Assembly: GCA_030431055.1 (NCBI GenBank)
Contig: JAUIJA010000001.1
Coordinates: forward strand, 558,001 to 622,000
From: Bacteroidia bacterium
GTDB lineage: Bacteria; Bacteroidota; Bacteroidia; Flavobacteriales; Flavobacteriaceae
Reading direction: 5' to 3'
Length of the DNA: 64,000 nucleotides
Position numbers and translations under genes: made by a program. Below the pieces are notes generated by a model. It did not search any database. It had not been told where the DNA came from and was given only the letters and a program-made list of their open reading frames with translations. Of this stretch, positions 17,969 through 26,066 are shown one piece after another. Position 1 is the stretch's first letter. Each line of letters begins with the position of its first letter.

Positions 17969-18163
17969 ATGACAATTCCAAATTTAGTAGGTGCTGGTTT
18001 AATTGTAATCGGAGCTGGTTTAGGTTTAGGTAAAATTGGTGGTTCTGCAATGGACGCTATTGCTCGTCAACCAGAAGCTGCTGGAAAAATCCAAACTGCG
18101 ATGATTATCATCGGTGCATTATTAGAAGGTTTAGCATTCGGTGCTTTAATCTTAGGAGCTTAA
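17969..18163 (+). CDS. atpE: ATP synthase Fo subunit c
   Basis: 64 residues forming a helical hairpin. Helix 1 has the Gly-rich packing motif (GAGLIVIGAGLGLGKIGG), the polar loop is ARQPEAAGK, and helix 2 has the ion-binding Glu in ALLEGLAFG. The residue after the Glu is Gly rather than the Ser/Thr seen in Na+ c-subunits, so protons are the likely ion. A terminator-like hairpin follows it. Confidence 0.96.
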   Translation: MTIPNLVGAGLIVIGAGLGLGKIGGSAMDAIARQPEAAGKIQTAMIIIGALLEGLAFGALILGA

Positions 18164-18172
18164 TTAAAAAGA

Positions 18173-18211
18173 AACAAGAGCCTGTAACGGTTGGTTGCAG
18201 GTCTTGTTTTG
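18173..18211 (+). terminator. Stem-loop between atpE and atpF, possible attenuator
   Basis: AACAAGAGCCTG (18173-18184) pairs with CAGGTCTTGTT (18198-18208) with a single bulge; the inner bases TGTAAC/GTTGCA also pair, and TTTT follows. In the middle of an operon this could partly stop transcription or protect the atpE mRNA end, giving more c-subunit than b. That effect is inference. Confidence 0.65.
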
Positions 18212-18251
18212 TTAAACAAATTTGAATACACCTTAATATTTTAAATATACG

Positions 18252-18752
18252 ATGGATAAATTAATTAATGATTTTTCATACGGTCTGTTTTTTTGGCAAG
18301 CAATTATTTTAGTAATCTTAATTGTATTATTAGCAAAATTCGCTTGGAAACCAATTTTAGCTGCTTTATCAGCTCGTGAAGAAGGTATTGAAAACGCTTT
18401 AATGGCTGCTGAAAATGCTAAAAAAGATTTGGCAAACTTAAAAGCAGATAACGAAAAATTATTAGCTGAAGCAAGAGCAGAGCGTGATACTATGCTTAAA
18501 GAAGCTCGTGAAATCAAAGAAAAAATGATTGCAGATGCTAAAGGTGAAGCGCAAGCTCAAGGAGAAAAAATGATTGCTCAAGCTAAAGCAACGATTGATA
18601 GTGAGAAAAATGCTGCAATGGCAGAATTAAAATCTCATGTATCTACGCTTTCAGTTGAAATTGCAGAAAAATTATTAAAAGAAGAATTAGCTAACAAAGA
18701 TGCTCAAGCAAAATTGGTTGAGAAGATGTTAGGTGATGCTAAATTAAACTAA
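18252..18752 (+). CDS. atpF: ATP synthase Fo subunit b
   Basis: 166 residues. One N-terminal transmembrane helix (GLFFWQAIILVILIVLLAKF) leads into KPILAALSAREEGI and a long charged coiled coil (ANLKADNEKLLAEARAERD onward) that forms the peripheral stalk binding delta. Standard length. It is separated from atpE by 88 bases holding a hairpin and lies two bases ahead of atpH. Confidence 0.96.
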   Translation: MDKLINDFSYGLFFWQAIILVILIVLLAKFAWKPILAALSAREEGIENALMAAENAKKDLANLKADNEKLLAEARAERDTMLKEAREIKEKMIADAKGEAQAQGEKMIAQAKATIDSEKNAAMAELKSHVSTLSVEIAEKLLKEELANKDAQAKLVEKMLGDAKLN

Positions 18753-18754
18753 TT

Positions 18755-19291
18755 ATGGCAGAAAGTAGAGCAGCTATTCGATATGCAAAAGCGATACTTG
18801 ATATTGCTCAAGCAAATAATAATGCTGATAAAGTCTTAGTAGACATGAATTCAGTATTAAATGCAGTTAATGATTCTGAAGAATTGAAAGATTTTTTAGA
18901 AAATCCTATTGCAACTGGACAAACTAAGTTTAACGCTTTGTCAGAAATTTTTGCTGCTGTTCAAAATGAAACAAAAGGGTTATTTCAATTACTTTTAGCA
19001 AACAAAAGATTTGAAATTTTACCTGCTATTGCAAGTCAGTTTCAATCGCTTTATAATGAAGCAAACGGGATTGAATCTGCAGTAGTTACTACAGCTGTGC
19101 CTTTAACATCAGAATTAGAAGTTAAAGTATTAGCTAAGGTTAAAGAGTTTTCAAATAAATCAGTTACCCTTACAAATGTTGTAGATCCAGAAATTATTGG
19201 AGGATTTGTACTACGTATAGGTGACAAACAATATAATGCATCTGTAGCAAACAGATTGCAACAATTAAAAAGAGAATTTAGTAATAATTAA
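18755..19291 (+). CDS. atpH: ATP synthase F1 subunit delta
   Basis: 178 residues. The N-terminal helical domain starts AESRAAIRYAKAILDIA, and the conserved C-terminal motif is VDPEIIGGFVLRIGDKQYNAS. It joins F1 alpha subunits to the b stalk. It begins two bases after atpF, so the two are translationally linked. Confidence 0.96.
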   Translation: MAESRAAIRYAKAILDIAQANNNADKVLVDMNSVLNAVNDSEELKDFLENPIATGQTKFNALSEIFAAVQNETKGLFQLLLANKRFEILPAIASQFQSLYNEANGIESAVVTTAVPLTSELEVKVLAKVKEFSNKSVTLTNVVDPEIIGGFVLRIGDKQYNASVANRLQQLKREFSNN

Positions 19292-19330
19292 TAGTAAGCA
19301 CACTTTTTATAGTGTATAAATAATATCGAG

Positions 19331-20905
19331 ATGGCTGAAATTAAACCTGCTGAAATATCAGCAATATTAAAGAAACAATTATCCGATTTTCAATCGGGTG
19401 CTACTTTAGAAGAAGTTGGAACTGTACTACAAGTTGGTGATGGTATTGCTCGTGTTTACGGATTATCTAACGCTCAATATGGTGAGTTAGTTCAATTCGA
19501 AAACGGATTAGAAGCAATTGTATTGAACTTAGAAGAAGATAATGTTGGGGTAGTATTGTTAGGTCCTTCAACAGGTATTAAAGAAGGTTCAACTGTAAAA
19601 AGAACACAGCGTATTGCATCATTAAAAGTTGGTGAGCAATTAGTTGGTCGTGTAGTTGATACATTAGGTAACCCAATTGACGGTAAAGGTCCTATTGGTG
19701 GTGATTTATATGAAATGCCATTAGAGCGTAAAGCTCCTGGTGTTATCTTCCGTCAACCAGTAAATGAACCATTACAAACAGGTATTAAGTCAGTAGATGC
19801 TATGATTCCTGTAGGTAGAGGACAACGTGAGTTGGTAATTGGTGACCGTCAAACGGGTAAAACTACAGTTTGTATCGATACCATCTTAAATCAAAAAGAA
19901 TTTTACGATGCTGGTGAGCCAGTATTCTGTATATATGTTGCAGTAGGACAAAAAGCATCTACAGTTGCTGCTATTGCAAAAACATTAGAAGATAAAGGAG
20001 CAATGGCATATACAGTTATTGTTGCTGCAAATGCTTCTGATCCAGCTCCAATGCAAGTTTATGCTCCATTCGCTGGTGCTGCAATTGGTGAGTATTTCCG
20101 TGATACAGGTCGTCCTGCATTAATTGTTTATGATGATTTATCTAAACAAGCAGTTGCTTACCGTGAGGTATCATTATTATTAAGAAGACCACCAGGACGT
20201 GAGGCTTACCCTGGAGACGTTTTCTATCTACACTCAAGATTATTAGAGCGTGCTGCTAAAGTTATTGCAGATGATGAAATTGCTAAAAACATGAATGACT
20301 TACCAGAATCTTTACGTCCTATCGTAAAAGGTGGTGGTTCATTAACAGCATTACCAATTATCGAAACGCAAGCTGGTGACGTTTCTGCATATATCCCAAC
20401 AAACGTAATTTCGATTACTGATGGTCAGATTTTCTTAGAATCAGATTTATTTAACTCGGGTGTTCGTCCAGCGATTAACGTTGGTATTTCGGTATCTCGT
20501 GTTGGAGGTTCTGCTCAAATTAAATCAATGAAAAAAGTATCAGGTACATTAAAATTAGACCAAGCACAATACCGTGAGCTTGAAGCTTTCGCTAAGTTTG
20601 GTTCAGATTTAGATGCTGCTACAATGAATGTAATTGAAAAAGGTAAACGTAATGTTGAAATCTTAAAACAGTCGGTAAATGATCCTTATACTGTTGAAGA
20701 TCAGGTTGCAATTATCTACGCTGGTTCTAAAAACTTATTAAGAAACGTACCAGTTGATAAAGTAAAAGAATTTGAAAAAGATTTCTTAGAATACTTAAAT
20801 GCTAAACATAAAGATACATTAAACACTATCAAAGCTGGAAAGATTGATGATAATGTAACTGATGTATTACAAAACGTAGCTAAAGAAATCGCTGCAAAAT
20901 ATTAA
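19331..20905 (+). CDS. atpA: ATP synthase F1 subunit alpha
   Basis: 524 residues. The P-loop is GDRQTGKT ([15 protein letters not shown]), the C-terminal catalytic-interface signature is [18 protein letters not shown], and the N-terminal beta barrel has [14 protein letters not shown]. These non-catalytic nucleotide sites alternate with beta in the F1 hexamer. Beta (atpD) is not next to it but about 30 kb downstream. Codon use favours frequent codons, as expected for a highly expressed gene. Confidence 0.98.
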   Translation: MAEIKPAEISAILKKQLSDFQSGATLEEVGTVLQVGDGIARVYGLSNAQYGELVQFENGLEAIVLNLEEDNVGVVLLGPSTGIKEGSTVKRTQRIASLKVGEQLVGRVVDTLGNPIDGKGPIGGDLYEMPLERKAPGVIFRQPVNEPLQTGIKSVDAMIPVGRGQRELVIGDRQTGKTTVCIDTILNQKEFYDAGEPVFCIYVAVGQKASTVAAIAKTLEDKGAMAYTVIVAANASDPAPMQVYAPFAGAAIGEYFRDTGRPALIVYDDLSKQAVAYREVSLLLRRPPGREAYPGDVFYLHSRLLERAAKVIADDEIAKNMNDLPESLRPIVKGGGSLTALPIIETQAGDVSAYIPTNVISITDGQIFLESDLFNSGVRPAINVGISVSRVGGSAQIKSMKKVSGTLKLDQAQYRELEAFAKFGSDLDAATMNVIEKGKRNVEILKQSVNDPYTVEDQVAIIYAGSKNLLRNVPVDKVKEFEKDFLEYLNAKHKDTLNTIKAGKIDDNVTDVLQNVAKEIAAKY

Positions 20906-20910
20906 TAAAT

Positions 20911-20955
20911 AGGTAAAAGGCGAATGGTAATAGTAAAAGCTATTGCCATTTACCT
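20911..20955. repeat. Inverted repeat between atpA and atpG
   Basis: AGGTA...AATGGTAATAG (20911-20933) pairs with CTATTGCCATTTACCT (20940-20955), with an internal bulge AAAGGCG and one G-T pair. No T-run follows, so it is not a typical terminator. It may be an RNA-processing or stabilising hairpin, or simply an inserted repeat. Confidence 0.6.
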
Positions 20956-20976
20956 ATAACCCAATACCTAAGAAGA

Positions 20977-21834
20977 ATGGCAAACTTAAAGGAAATTAGA
21001 AATAGAATTAGTTCTGTTCAGTCAACGATGCAAATTACATCGGCGATGAAAATGGTTTCTGCAGCTAAATTAAAGAAAGCGCAAGATGCAATTACAGCTA
21101 TGCGTCCTTATGCTGAGAAGTTGACAGAATTATTACAAAATTTAAGTGCTACTTTAGAAGGAGATACAGGAGGCGCTTTTGCAGAACAAAGAGAAGTAAA
21201 TAAAGTACTATTAGTAGCTATTACTTCAAATCGTGGTTTATGCGGAGCCTTTAATGCAAATGTTATCAAAGGAATCAAAAATAGAACTAATTTTTATCAA
21301 GGAAAACAAGTAGATGTTTTAGCAATTGGTAAAAAAGGAGGTGATGTTTTATCAAAAACCAATACTATCATTGGTGAGAACAACGCAATTTTTGATGATT
21401 TAACTTTTGATAATGTTGCAGAAATTGCACAAGACTTGATGGATAAGTTTGTTGCTGGTGATTACGACAAAATTGAAATTATTTACAATCACTTTAAAAA
21501 CGCAGCAACTCAAATAGTAATAACAGAGCAATTTTTACCTTTAGCACCAATTACTGGTGGAGAGGCGATTGCTTCTGATTATATTTTTGAGCCTTCTAAA
21601 GAAGAAATCGTTTCTACATTAATTCCAAAATCGTTAAAAACACAATTGTATAAAGCAATTCGTGATTCTTTTGCTTCTGAACATGGAGCTCGTATGACAG
21701 CTATGCACAAAGCAACGGATAACGCTACAGAATTACGCGATCAATTGAAATTAACGTATAACAAAGCGCGTCAAGCTTCAATTACTGGTGAGATTCTAGA
21801 GATTGTTGGAGGTGCGGAAGCATTAAACGGATAA
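20977..21834 (+). CDS. atpG: ATP synthase F1 subunit gamma
   Basis: 285 residues. The N-terminal helix of the rotor (NLKEIRNRISSVQSTMQITSA, MKMVSAAKLKKAQ) and the C-terminal helix (ATDNATELRDQLKLTYNKAR, QASITGEILEIVGG) are present, as is the Rossmann-like middle domain (VLLVAITSNRGLCGAFNANV). It is the last gene of this operon and is followed by a strong terminator. Confidence 0.97.
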   Translation: MANLKEIRNRISSVQSTMQITSAMKMVSAAKLKKAQDAITAMRPYAEKLTELLQNLSATLEGDTGGAFAEQREVNKVLLVAITSNRGLCGAFNANVIKGIKNRTNFYQGKQVDVLAIGKKGGDVLSKTNTIIGENNAIFDDLTFDNVAEIAQDLMDKFVAGDYDKIEIIYNHFKNAATQIVITEQFLPLAPITGGEAIASDYIFEPSKEEIVSTLIPKSLKTQLYKAIRDSFASEHGARMTAMHKATDNATELRDQLKLTYNKARQASITGEILEIVGGAEALNG

Positions 21835-21859
21835 TAAGTTGATTCATAAAATAAGAATT

Positions 21860-21888
21860 GAGCCAAACGAAAGTTTGGCTCTTTTTTT
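21860..21888 (+). terminator. Intrinsic terminator of the atpBEFHAG operon
   Basis: Perfect nine-base stem GAGCCAAAC / GTTTGGCTC with a GAAA tetraloop, followed by seven T. It lies 25 bases after the atpG stop. Confidence 0.93.
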
Positions 21889-21925
21889 GCTTCATATTTT
21901 GTATATTTATTAAAAACTACATTAA

Positions 21926-22420
21926 ATGTTAAAACTAAGTCTTTTGCTGTTGAGTTTACTTTCGTTTTCGTGTAATTGTGAAAAGAAAGCTGTTGAACAA
22001 ACAAATAAGGAAATGATTAACCAAGATTTTCCTATTAGTGAAATTTATTATCAATCTTGGGTTGCGGGTGTTCGTGGTGGTGGAAGTGGAATAGATGTAC
22101 ACGTTGAGTTTACAAACGAATTACCAAAAGATACAGAGTTAAAAGAAGTTCAATTATTAAATTATACATCTTATAAGGTCGAAAATACTGAAAAAACAAA
22201 ATATATAGCTAGAATTAAAACAGAAGCCAACGAAATGGTTTTGGCAGAAAATCCGAAAGATGAATATGGCAACGAAGCACCTGTTAAAAATGAAAACAGC
22301 TTAATAGAAGGAGAGGTTTTACTAACTTTTGAAAAAAATGGAAAAGCATTTACCCAACTTATTCAAAATGTTAAACAAAAGGAAATGCTAGCATATCCAT
22401 CTGCAAAACCTAGAAATTAA
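21926..22420 (+). CDS. Lipoprotein of unknown function
   Basis: 164 residues. The N-terminus is a lipoprotein signal (LLLLSLLSFSCNC). The body is short and beta-rich, with a Gly cluster (VAGVRGGGSGIDVHVEF) and a later strand region (LIEGEVLLTFEKNGKAF). I recognise no characterised family; the GVRGGGSG segment recalls small periplasmic proteins common in Flavobacteriia. It lies between the atp terminator and a flippase gene 30 bases downstream. Confidence 0.75.
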   Translation: MLKLSLLLLSLLSFSCNCEKKAVEQTNKEMINQDFPISEIYYQSWVAGVRGGGSGIDVHVEFTNELPKDTELKEVQLLNYTSYKVENTEKTKYIARIKTEANEMVLAENPKDEYGNEAPVKNENSLIEGEVLLTFEKNGKAFTQLIQNVKQKEMLAYPSAKPRN

Positions 22421-22421
22421 T

Positions 22422-22429
22422 TACTTTTG
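22422..22429 (+). promoter_or_regulatory. -7 element before the flippase gene
   Basis: TACTTTTG fits TAnnTTTG, 21 bases before the TTG start, directly after the previous stop codon. No clear -33 box. Confidence 0.4.
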
Positions 22430-22450
22430 TTAGAGTAAAACAACTTCACT

Positions 22451-23914
22451 TTGAGTTTATATAAAAAACTTTTTAAACAAACAGCAATCTATGGATTGGC
22501 CACTGTTGTGCCAAGACTAATGAGCTTTTTGTTAAATCCATTATACGTTTATTATCTAACAGATAAGAGTAAAATGGGTGAAGTTTCTATCATCTTTTCT
22601 TATCTCATTTTCTTTAATGTGGTTTTAACCTACGGAATGGAAACCGCTTTTTTTAGATTTTATAATCAAGAAAGTAATAAAAAAAGCGTTGTTTCAACGG
22701 CAATGATTTCTCTATTAGGTTCAACTTTAGCTTTTTTAGCTGTAGCTTTATTGTTCCAAAATCAAATAGCAAATCTGACCGATATAAGTGTAAATTACTT
22801 AGTTTATACGATTTGGATTTTAGTAATTGATACTTTAGTTGTCATTCCGTTTGCTAAACTTCGTGCAGAAAGCCAACCTATTAAATATGCAGTTATAAAA
22901 ATTGCAAATGTTGCTATTAACTTAGGTTTAAACATTTTCTTTTTGGTTTTTTTACCAAAAATTGCTCAAAATACTAATTCATTTTTCAGTAGTGTTTATA
23001 CTGAAAATTTCCAAATCGGTTACATTTTTGTTTCAAATGTAATTGCGAGTTTATTTACGCTAATAGTTTTATTGCCAGATTATTTCAAAATCAAATGGGA
23101 TTTCGATAAGCAACTTTGGAAGAAAATGCTTAAGTATGGTTTTCCTATTTTAATTGCCGGAATTGCTTTTGCAATCAACGAACATTTTGATAAAATTTTA
23201 TTAGAAAAATTAGGCGTTAGCTTAGCGGATATTGGAGCGTATTCAGCGTGTTATAAAATAGGAATGTTTATGGTTTTGTTCCGAACAGCTTATACTTTAG
23301 GAATTGAACCTTTCTTTTTTAGTCACGCAAAAAATGAAAATGCACCGCAAACCTATGCCGAAATCACTAAATATTTTGTCATATTTGGTTCGTTCATGTC
23401 CTTAGGAATTATCGTTTTTGCCGATGTTTTAAAATTAGTTTTAGTTCCAAATGCTGATTATTGGAACGCTATGGATGTTGTTCCTATGATTGTTATTGCT
23501 AATTTCTTTTTAGGAATTTACACAAATCTTTCAGTTTGGTACAAATTAATCGATAAAACCAAAATTGGCGCTTATATTTCGTTAGTTGGAGCAGCTGTTA
23601 CACTTATTATAAACTTTCTTCTAATTCCAATAATTGGATTTTTAGGCTCGGCAATTGCTACAATTTTGGCTTACGGAAGCATGATGCTAATTTCATATAA
23701 ATTAGGACAAAAAGAATACCCAATTCCTTACGACAAACAAAAAATAGGTTTTTATTTACTATTATCGGTAGTGTTAAGTTGTTTGTCTTTTTATGTGCCT
23801 ATTTTAAGAGAAACCTATGTGTTTGGCATCGTGAGTTTGTTAATTTTTGCTTACTTTGTATATCGAAATGAGAAAGCACTTATTTTAAGAATTTTAAAAA
23901 GAAAAGAGTATTAA
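22451..23914 (+). CDS. Polysaccharide/lipid-linked oligosaccharide flippase (MATE/Wzx superfamily)
   Basis: 487 residues with about twelve transmembrane helices spread along the chain, starting at TTG because no ATG lies in frame before the first helix. The N-terminal motif KLFKQTAIYGLATVVPRLMS resembles that of Wzx/RfbX-type exporters, and charged short loops separate the helices. It probably flips lipid-linked glycans across the inner membrane. The dUTPase and sugar-nucleotidyltransferase genes follow, which suits an envelope role. Confidence 0.88.
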   Translation: MSLYKKLFKQTAIYGLATVVPRLMSFLLNPLYVYYLTDKSKMGEVSIIFSYLIFFNVVLTYGMETAFFRFYNQESNKKSVVSTAMISLLGSTLAFLAVALLFQNQIANLTDISVNYLVYTIWILVIDTLVVIPFAKLRAESQPIKYAVIKIANVAINLGLNIFFLVFLPKIAQNTNSFFSSVYTENFQIGYIFVSNVIASLFTLIVLLPDYFKIKWDFDKQLWKKMLKYGFPILIAGIAFAINEHFDKILLEKLGVSLADIGAYSACYKIGMFMVLFRTAYTLGIEPFFFSHAKNENAPQTYAEITKYFVIFGSFMSLGIIVFADVLKLVLVPNADYWNAMDVVPMIVIANFFLGIYTNLSVWYKLIDKTKIGAYISLVGAAVTLIINFLLIPIIGFLGSAIATILAYGSMMLISYKLGQKEYPIPYDKQKIGFYLLLSVVLSCLSFYVPILRETYVFGIVSLLIFAYFVYRNEKALILRILKRKEY

Positions 23915-23937
23915 GTATCAAGACAAATTCCATTTAA

Positions 23938-23945
23938 TAAATTTG
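23938..23945 (+). promoter_or_regulatory. -7 element before dut
   Basis: TAAATTTG fits TAnnTTTG, about 50 bases before the dut ATG. No clear -33 TTG. Confidence 0.4.
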
Positions 23946-23994
23946 TGAATAGATAGATTAAAAAAACACAAAATCGACAACAGATAATAAAAAA

Positions 23995-24429
23995 ATGCAA
24001 ATTAAAATCATCAATAAATCACAGCACGAATTACCTAATTATGAAACTTTAGCTTCAGCTGGAATGGATTTACGTGCAAATTTAACAGATTCAATTACCT
24101 TAAAACCTTTAGAAAGAACTATTGTTAAAACCGGACTTTTTATTGAATTACCAATTGGCTTCGAAGCACAAGTTCGTCCAAGAAGTGGTTTAGCGGCAAA
24201 AAAGGGAATTACCGTTTTAAATTCACCAGGAACAGTTGATGCTGATTATCGAGGTGAAATTGGCGTTATTTTAGTGAATTTATCAAACGATGATTTTGTT
24301 ATCGAAAACGGAGAAAGAATAGCACAATTGGTTATTGCTAAACACGAACGCGCCGAATGGATTGAAGTTGAAGAATTAACAGAAACATCGCGTGGTGCTG
24401 GCGGTTTTGGTAGTACGGGAGTTAAGTAA
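23995..24429 (+). CDS. dut: dUTP diphosphatase
   Basis: 144 residues, the normal trimeric dUTPase length. The five conserved motifs are visible: [44 protein letters not shown] and the C-terminal [10 protein letters not shown]. It hydrolyses dUTP to dUMP to keep uracil out of DNA and supply dTTP synthesis. A palindromic repeat begins three bases after its stop. Confidence 0.97.
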   Translation: MQIKIINKSQHELPNYETLASAGMDLRANLTDSITLKPLERTIVKTGLFIELPIGFEAQVRPRSGLAAKKGITVLNSPGTVDADYRGEIGVILVNLSNDDFVIENGERIAQLVIAKHERAEWIEVEELTETSRGAGGFGSTGVK

Positions 24430-24432
24430 AAC

Positions 24433-24505
24433 TTCAATATTCAAAATTCCAAGTTGAGCGTTCAAAGTTAAAAAAAGTATTGAATGTTTAATTTTGAATG
24501 TTGAA
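24433..24505. repeat. Left copy of a palindromic repeat flanking the four-helix-bundle gene
   Basis: Arms TTCAATATTCAAAATT (24433-24448) and AATTTTGAATGTTGAA (24490-24505) pair with one mismatch. The first 25 bases are identical to 24912-24936, giving a direct repeat about 480 bases apart. Confidence 0.85.
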
Positions 24506-24542
24506 ACATAATATACAATAAAATAGAATATTTATATAAGCC

Positions 24543-24905
24543 ATGAAAAAATTTGATTTACACGAAAGATTAATTGATTTTGCAGTTCAGATTATTAGCA
24601 TTACAGATAATATTAAAACATCAAAAGCTGGAAATCATTTATCAGGACAAATTGTTCGTTCAGGAACTGCACCTTCTCTAAATTATAGTGAAGCTCAAAG
24701 TGCAGAATCAAGAAATGATTTTATTCATAAGATGTCTTTAGTTTTAAAAGAATTAAGAGAAACTCATACTAATTTAAAAATCATTTCAAGAGCAAAATTA
24801 TATTTAGGACAGGAAATTGATATTGTTTCAACAATAAGAGAAAATGATGAGTTAATATCAATTTTTGTAAAAAGTATTGAAACATCAAGAAGTAAAAAAA
24901 AGTAA
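24543..24905 (+). CDS. Four-helix-bundle protein (23S rRNA intervening-sequence/S23 family)
   Basis: 120 residues, all helical, of the PF05635/TIGR02436 type: an N-terminal helix (FDLHERLIDFAVQII), the marker SGQIVRSGTAPSLNYSEAQ (about 34-52), then two long helices to ETSRSKKK. Family members are found inside 23S rRNA intervening sequences, and a relative (Avd) serves diversity-generating retroelements. No reverse transcriptase or rRNA is near. It is bracketed by direct copies of a palindromic repeat and wedged between dut and a sugar-nucleotidyltransferase gene. Confidence 0.88.
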   Translation: MKKFDLHERLIDFAVQIISITDNIKTSKAGNHLSGQIVRSGTAPSLNYSEAQSAESRNDFIHKMSLVLKELRETHTNLKIISRAKLYLGQEIDIVSTIRENDELISIFVKSIETSRSKKK

Positions 24906-24911
24906 TAATAA

Positions 24912-24976
24912 TTCAATATTCAAAATTCCAAGTTGAACATTCCAAGTTTAAAAAATATTGAATATTCAATGTTGAA
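24912..24976. repeat. Right copy of the palindromic repeat flanking the four-helix-bundle gene
   Basis: Starts with the same 25 bases as the left copy; the following ~40 bases align with small gaps (AAGTTTAAAAAATATTGAAT, then AATGTTGAA). It has its own inverted arms, TTCAAAATTC and GAATTTTGAA (24981-24990). Confidence 0.85.
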
Positions 24977-25006
24977 CAAAGAATTTTGAAGTTTTAAAAT
25001 AAATTT

Positions 25007-26020
25007 ATGAAAATAATCGTACCTATGGCAGGACGTGGTTCTCGCCTTCGTCCTCATACATTAACCGTTCCAAAACCTTTAATTCCAGTTGCTGGAAAAC
25101 CAATCGTGCACCGATTAGTTGAAGACATTGCAAAAGTTTTAAACCAACCAATTGAAGAAGTAGCTTTTGTTATTCATGAAAGTTTTGGTAAACAAGTAGA
25201 AAAAGATTTAGTTGCTATTGCTGAAAAACTAGGTGCAAAAGGAACTATTTATTATCAAAACGAACCTTTAGGAACAGGTCACGCTATCATGTGTGCCCAA
25301 TATTCTTTAAGTGGTCCGGCGGTAATAGCTTATGCAGACACCTTAATCCGTGCCAATTTCGATTTAGATACAGAAGCAGATAGCGTAATTTGGGTAAAAC
25401 AAGTTGATAAACCAGAAGCTTTTGGAGTTGTTCAAATGAATGATGCTAACGAAATTGTAGAATTGGTTGAAAAACCGCAAACTTTCGTTTCTGATTTAGC
25501 TGTTATCGGAATATACTATTTTAAAGATGTGGGCGTTTTAAAAAATGAGCTACAATTGGTTATCGATAATAATATTATCCACGGTGGAGAATATCAAATT
25601 AACGACGGAATTAAACAAATGATGGCAAAAGGCATGAAATTTGTACCAGGAGAAGTAGCTGAATGGATGGATTGCGGAAACAAAGCGGTAACAGTTGACA
25701 CCAATAACCGAATGCTGAAATTCATTCATGAAGATGCAGAAGAAACAATGATTTCTAAACAAGTACGCATAGAAAATTCTGAAATTATTGAGCCGTGTTA
25801 TATCGCTGATGATGTAGTGTTGATTAATTCTATTGTTGGACCAAATGTTTCTCTAGGAAAAGGAACTCATTTAACAAATGTGAAAATTAAAAATAGTTTG
25901 GTACAAACACATGCGCATCTTCGCAATGCGAAACTAGACAATGCAATGATTGGTAATCACGCTACGTTTGATGGCGATTTTAAAAGTATAAGTATCGGAG
26001 ATTATTCCGTTTTAGAATAA
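25007..26020 (+). CDS. Sugar-1-phosphate nucleotidyltransferase
   Basis: 337 residues. The N-terminal signature is MAGRGSRLRPHTLTVPKPLI with the GxGxRLxPxT-x5-PK nucleotide-binding loop; LVEKPQ is the sugar-side motif, and EWMDCGN matches the metal-site region. The last ~80 residues form a left-handed beta-helix (CYIADDVVLINSIVGPNVSL). It makes an NDP-sugar, most likely NDP-glucose or NDP-mannose; the sugar and base cannot be decided here. It follows the four-helix-bundle cassette and precedes TPR, DUF4292 and EnvC-like genes. Confidence 0.9.
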   Translation: MKIIVPMAGRGSRLRPHTLTVPKPLIPVAGKPIVHRLVEDIAKVLNQPIEEVAFVIHESFGKQVEKDLVAIAEKLGAKGTIYYQNEPLGTGHAIMCAQYSLSGPAVIAYADTLIRANFDLDTEADSVIWVKQVDKPEAFGVVQMNDANEIVELVEKPQTFVSDLAVIGIYYFKDVGVLKNELQLVIDNNIIHGGEYQINDGIKQMMAKGMKFVPGEVAEWMDCGNKAVTVDTNNRMLKFIHEDAEETMISKQVRIENSEIIEPCYIADDVVLINSIVGPNVSLGKGTHLTNVKIKNSLVQTHAHLRNAKLDNAMIGNHATFDGDFKSISIGDYSVLE

Positions 26021-26026
26021 TTTTTT

Positions 26027-26053
26027 TGTCAATCTGAACTTGTTTCAGATTCT
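26027..26053. repeat. Short palindrome after the nucleotidyltransferase gene
   Basis: AATCTGAA-CTTG-TTTCAGATT forms a hairpin, preceded by a T-run. It resembles degenerate GTCA-type interspersed repeats and may help terminate transcription on the minus strand; no gene there needs it. Confidence 0.4.
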
Positions 26054-26066
26054 ATAATTCATAAAA

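Noticed and set aside
24543..24905. Diversity-generating retroelement accessory gene (avd)
   Set aside because: No reverse transcriptase and no template/variable repeat pair are in the window; only the family fold is shared.
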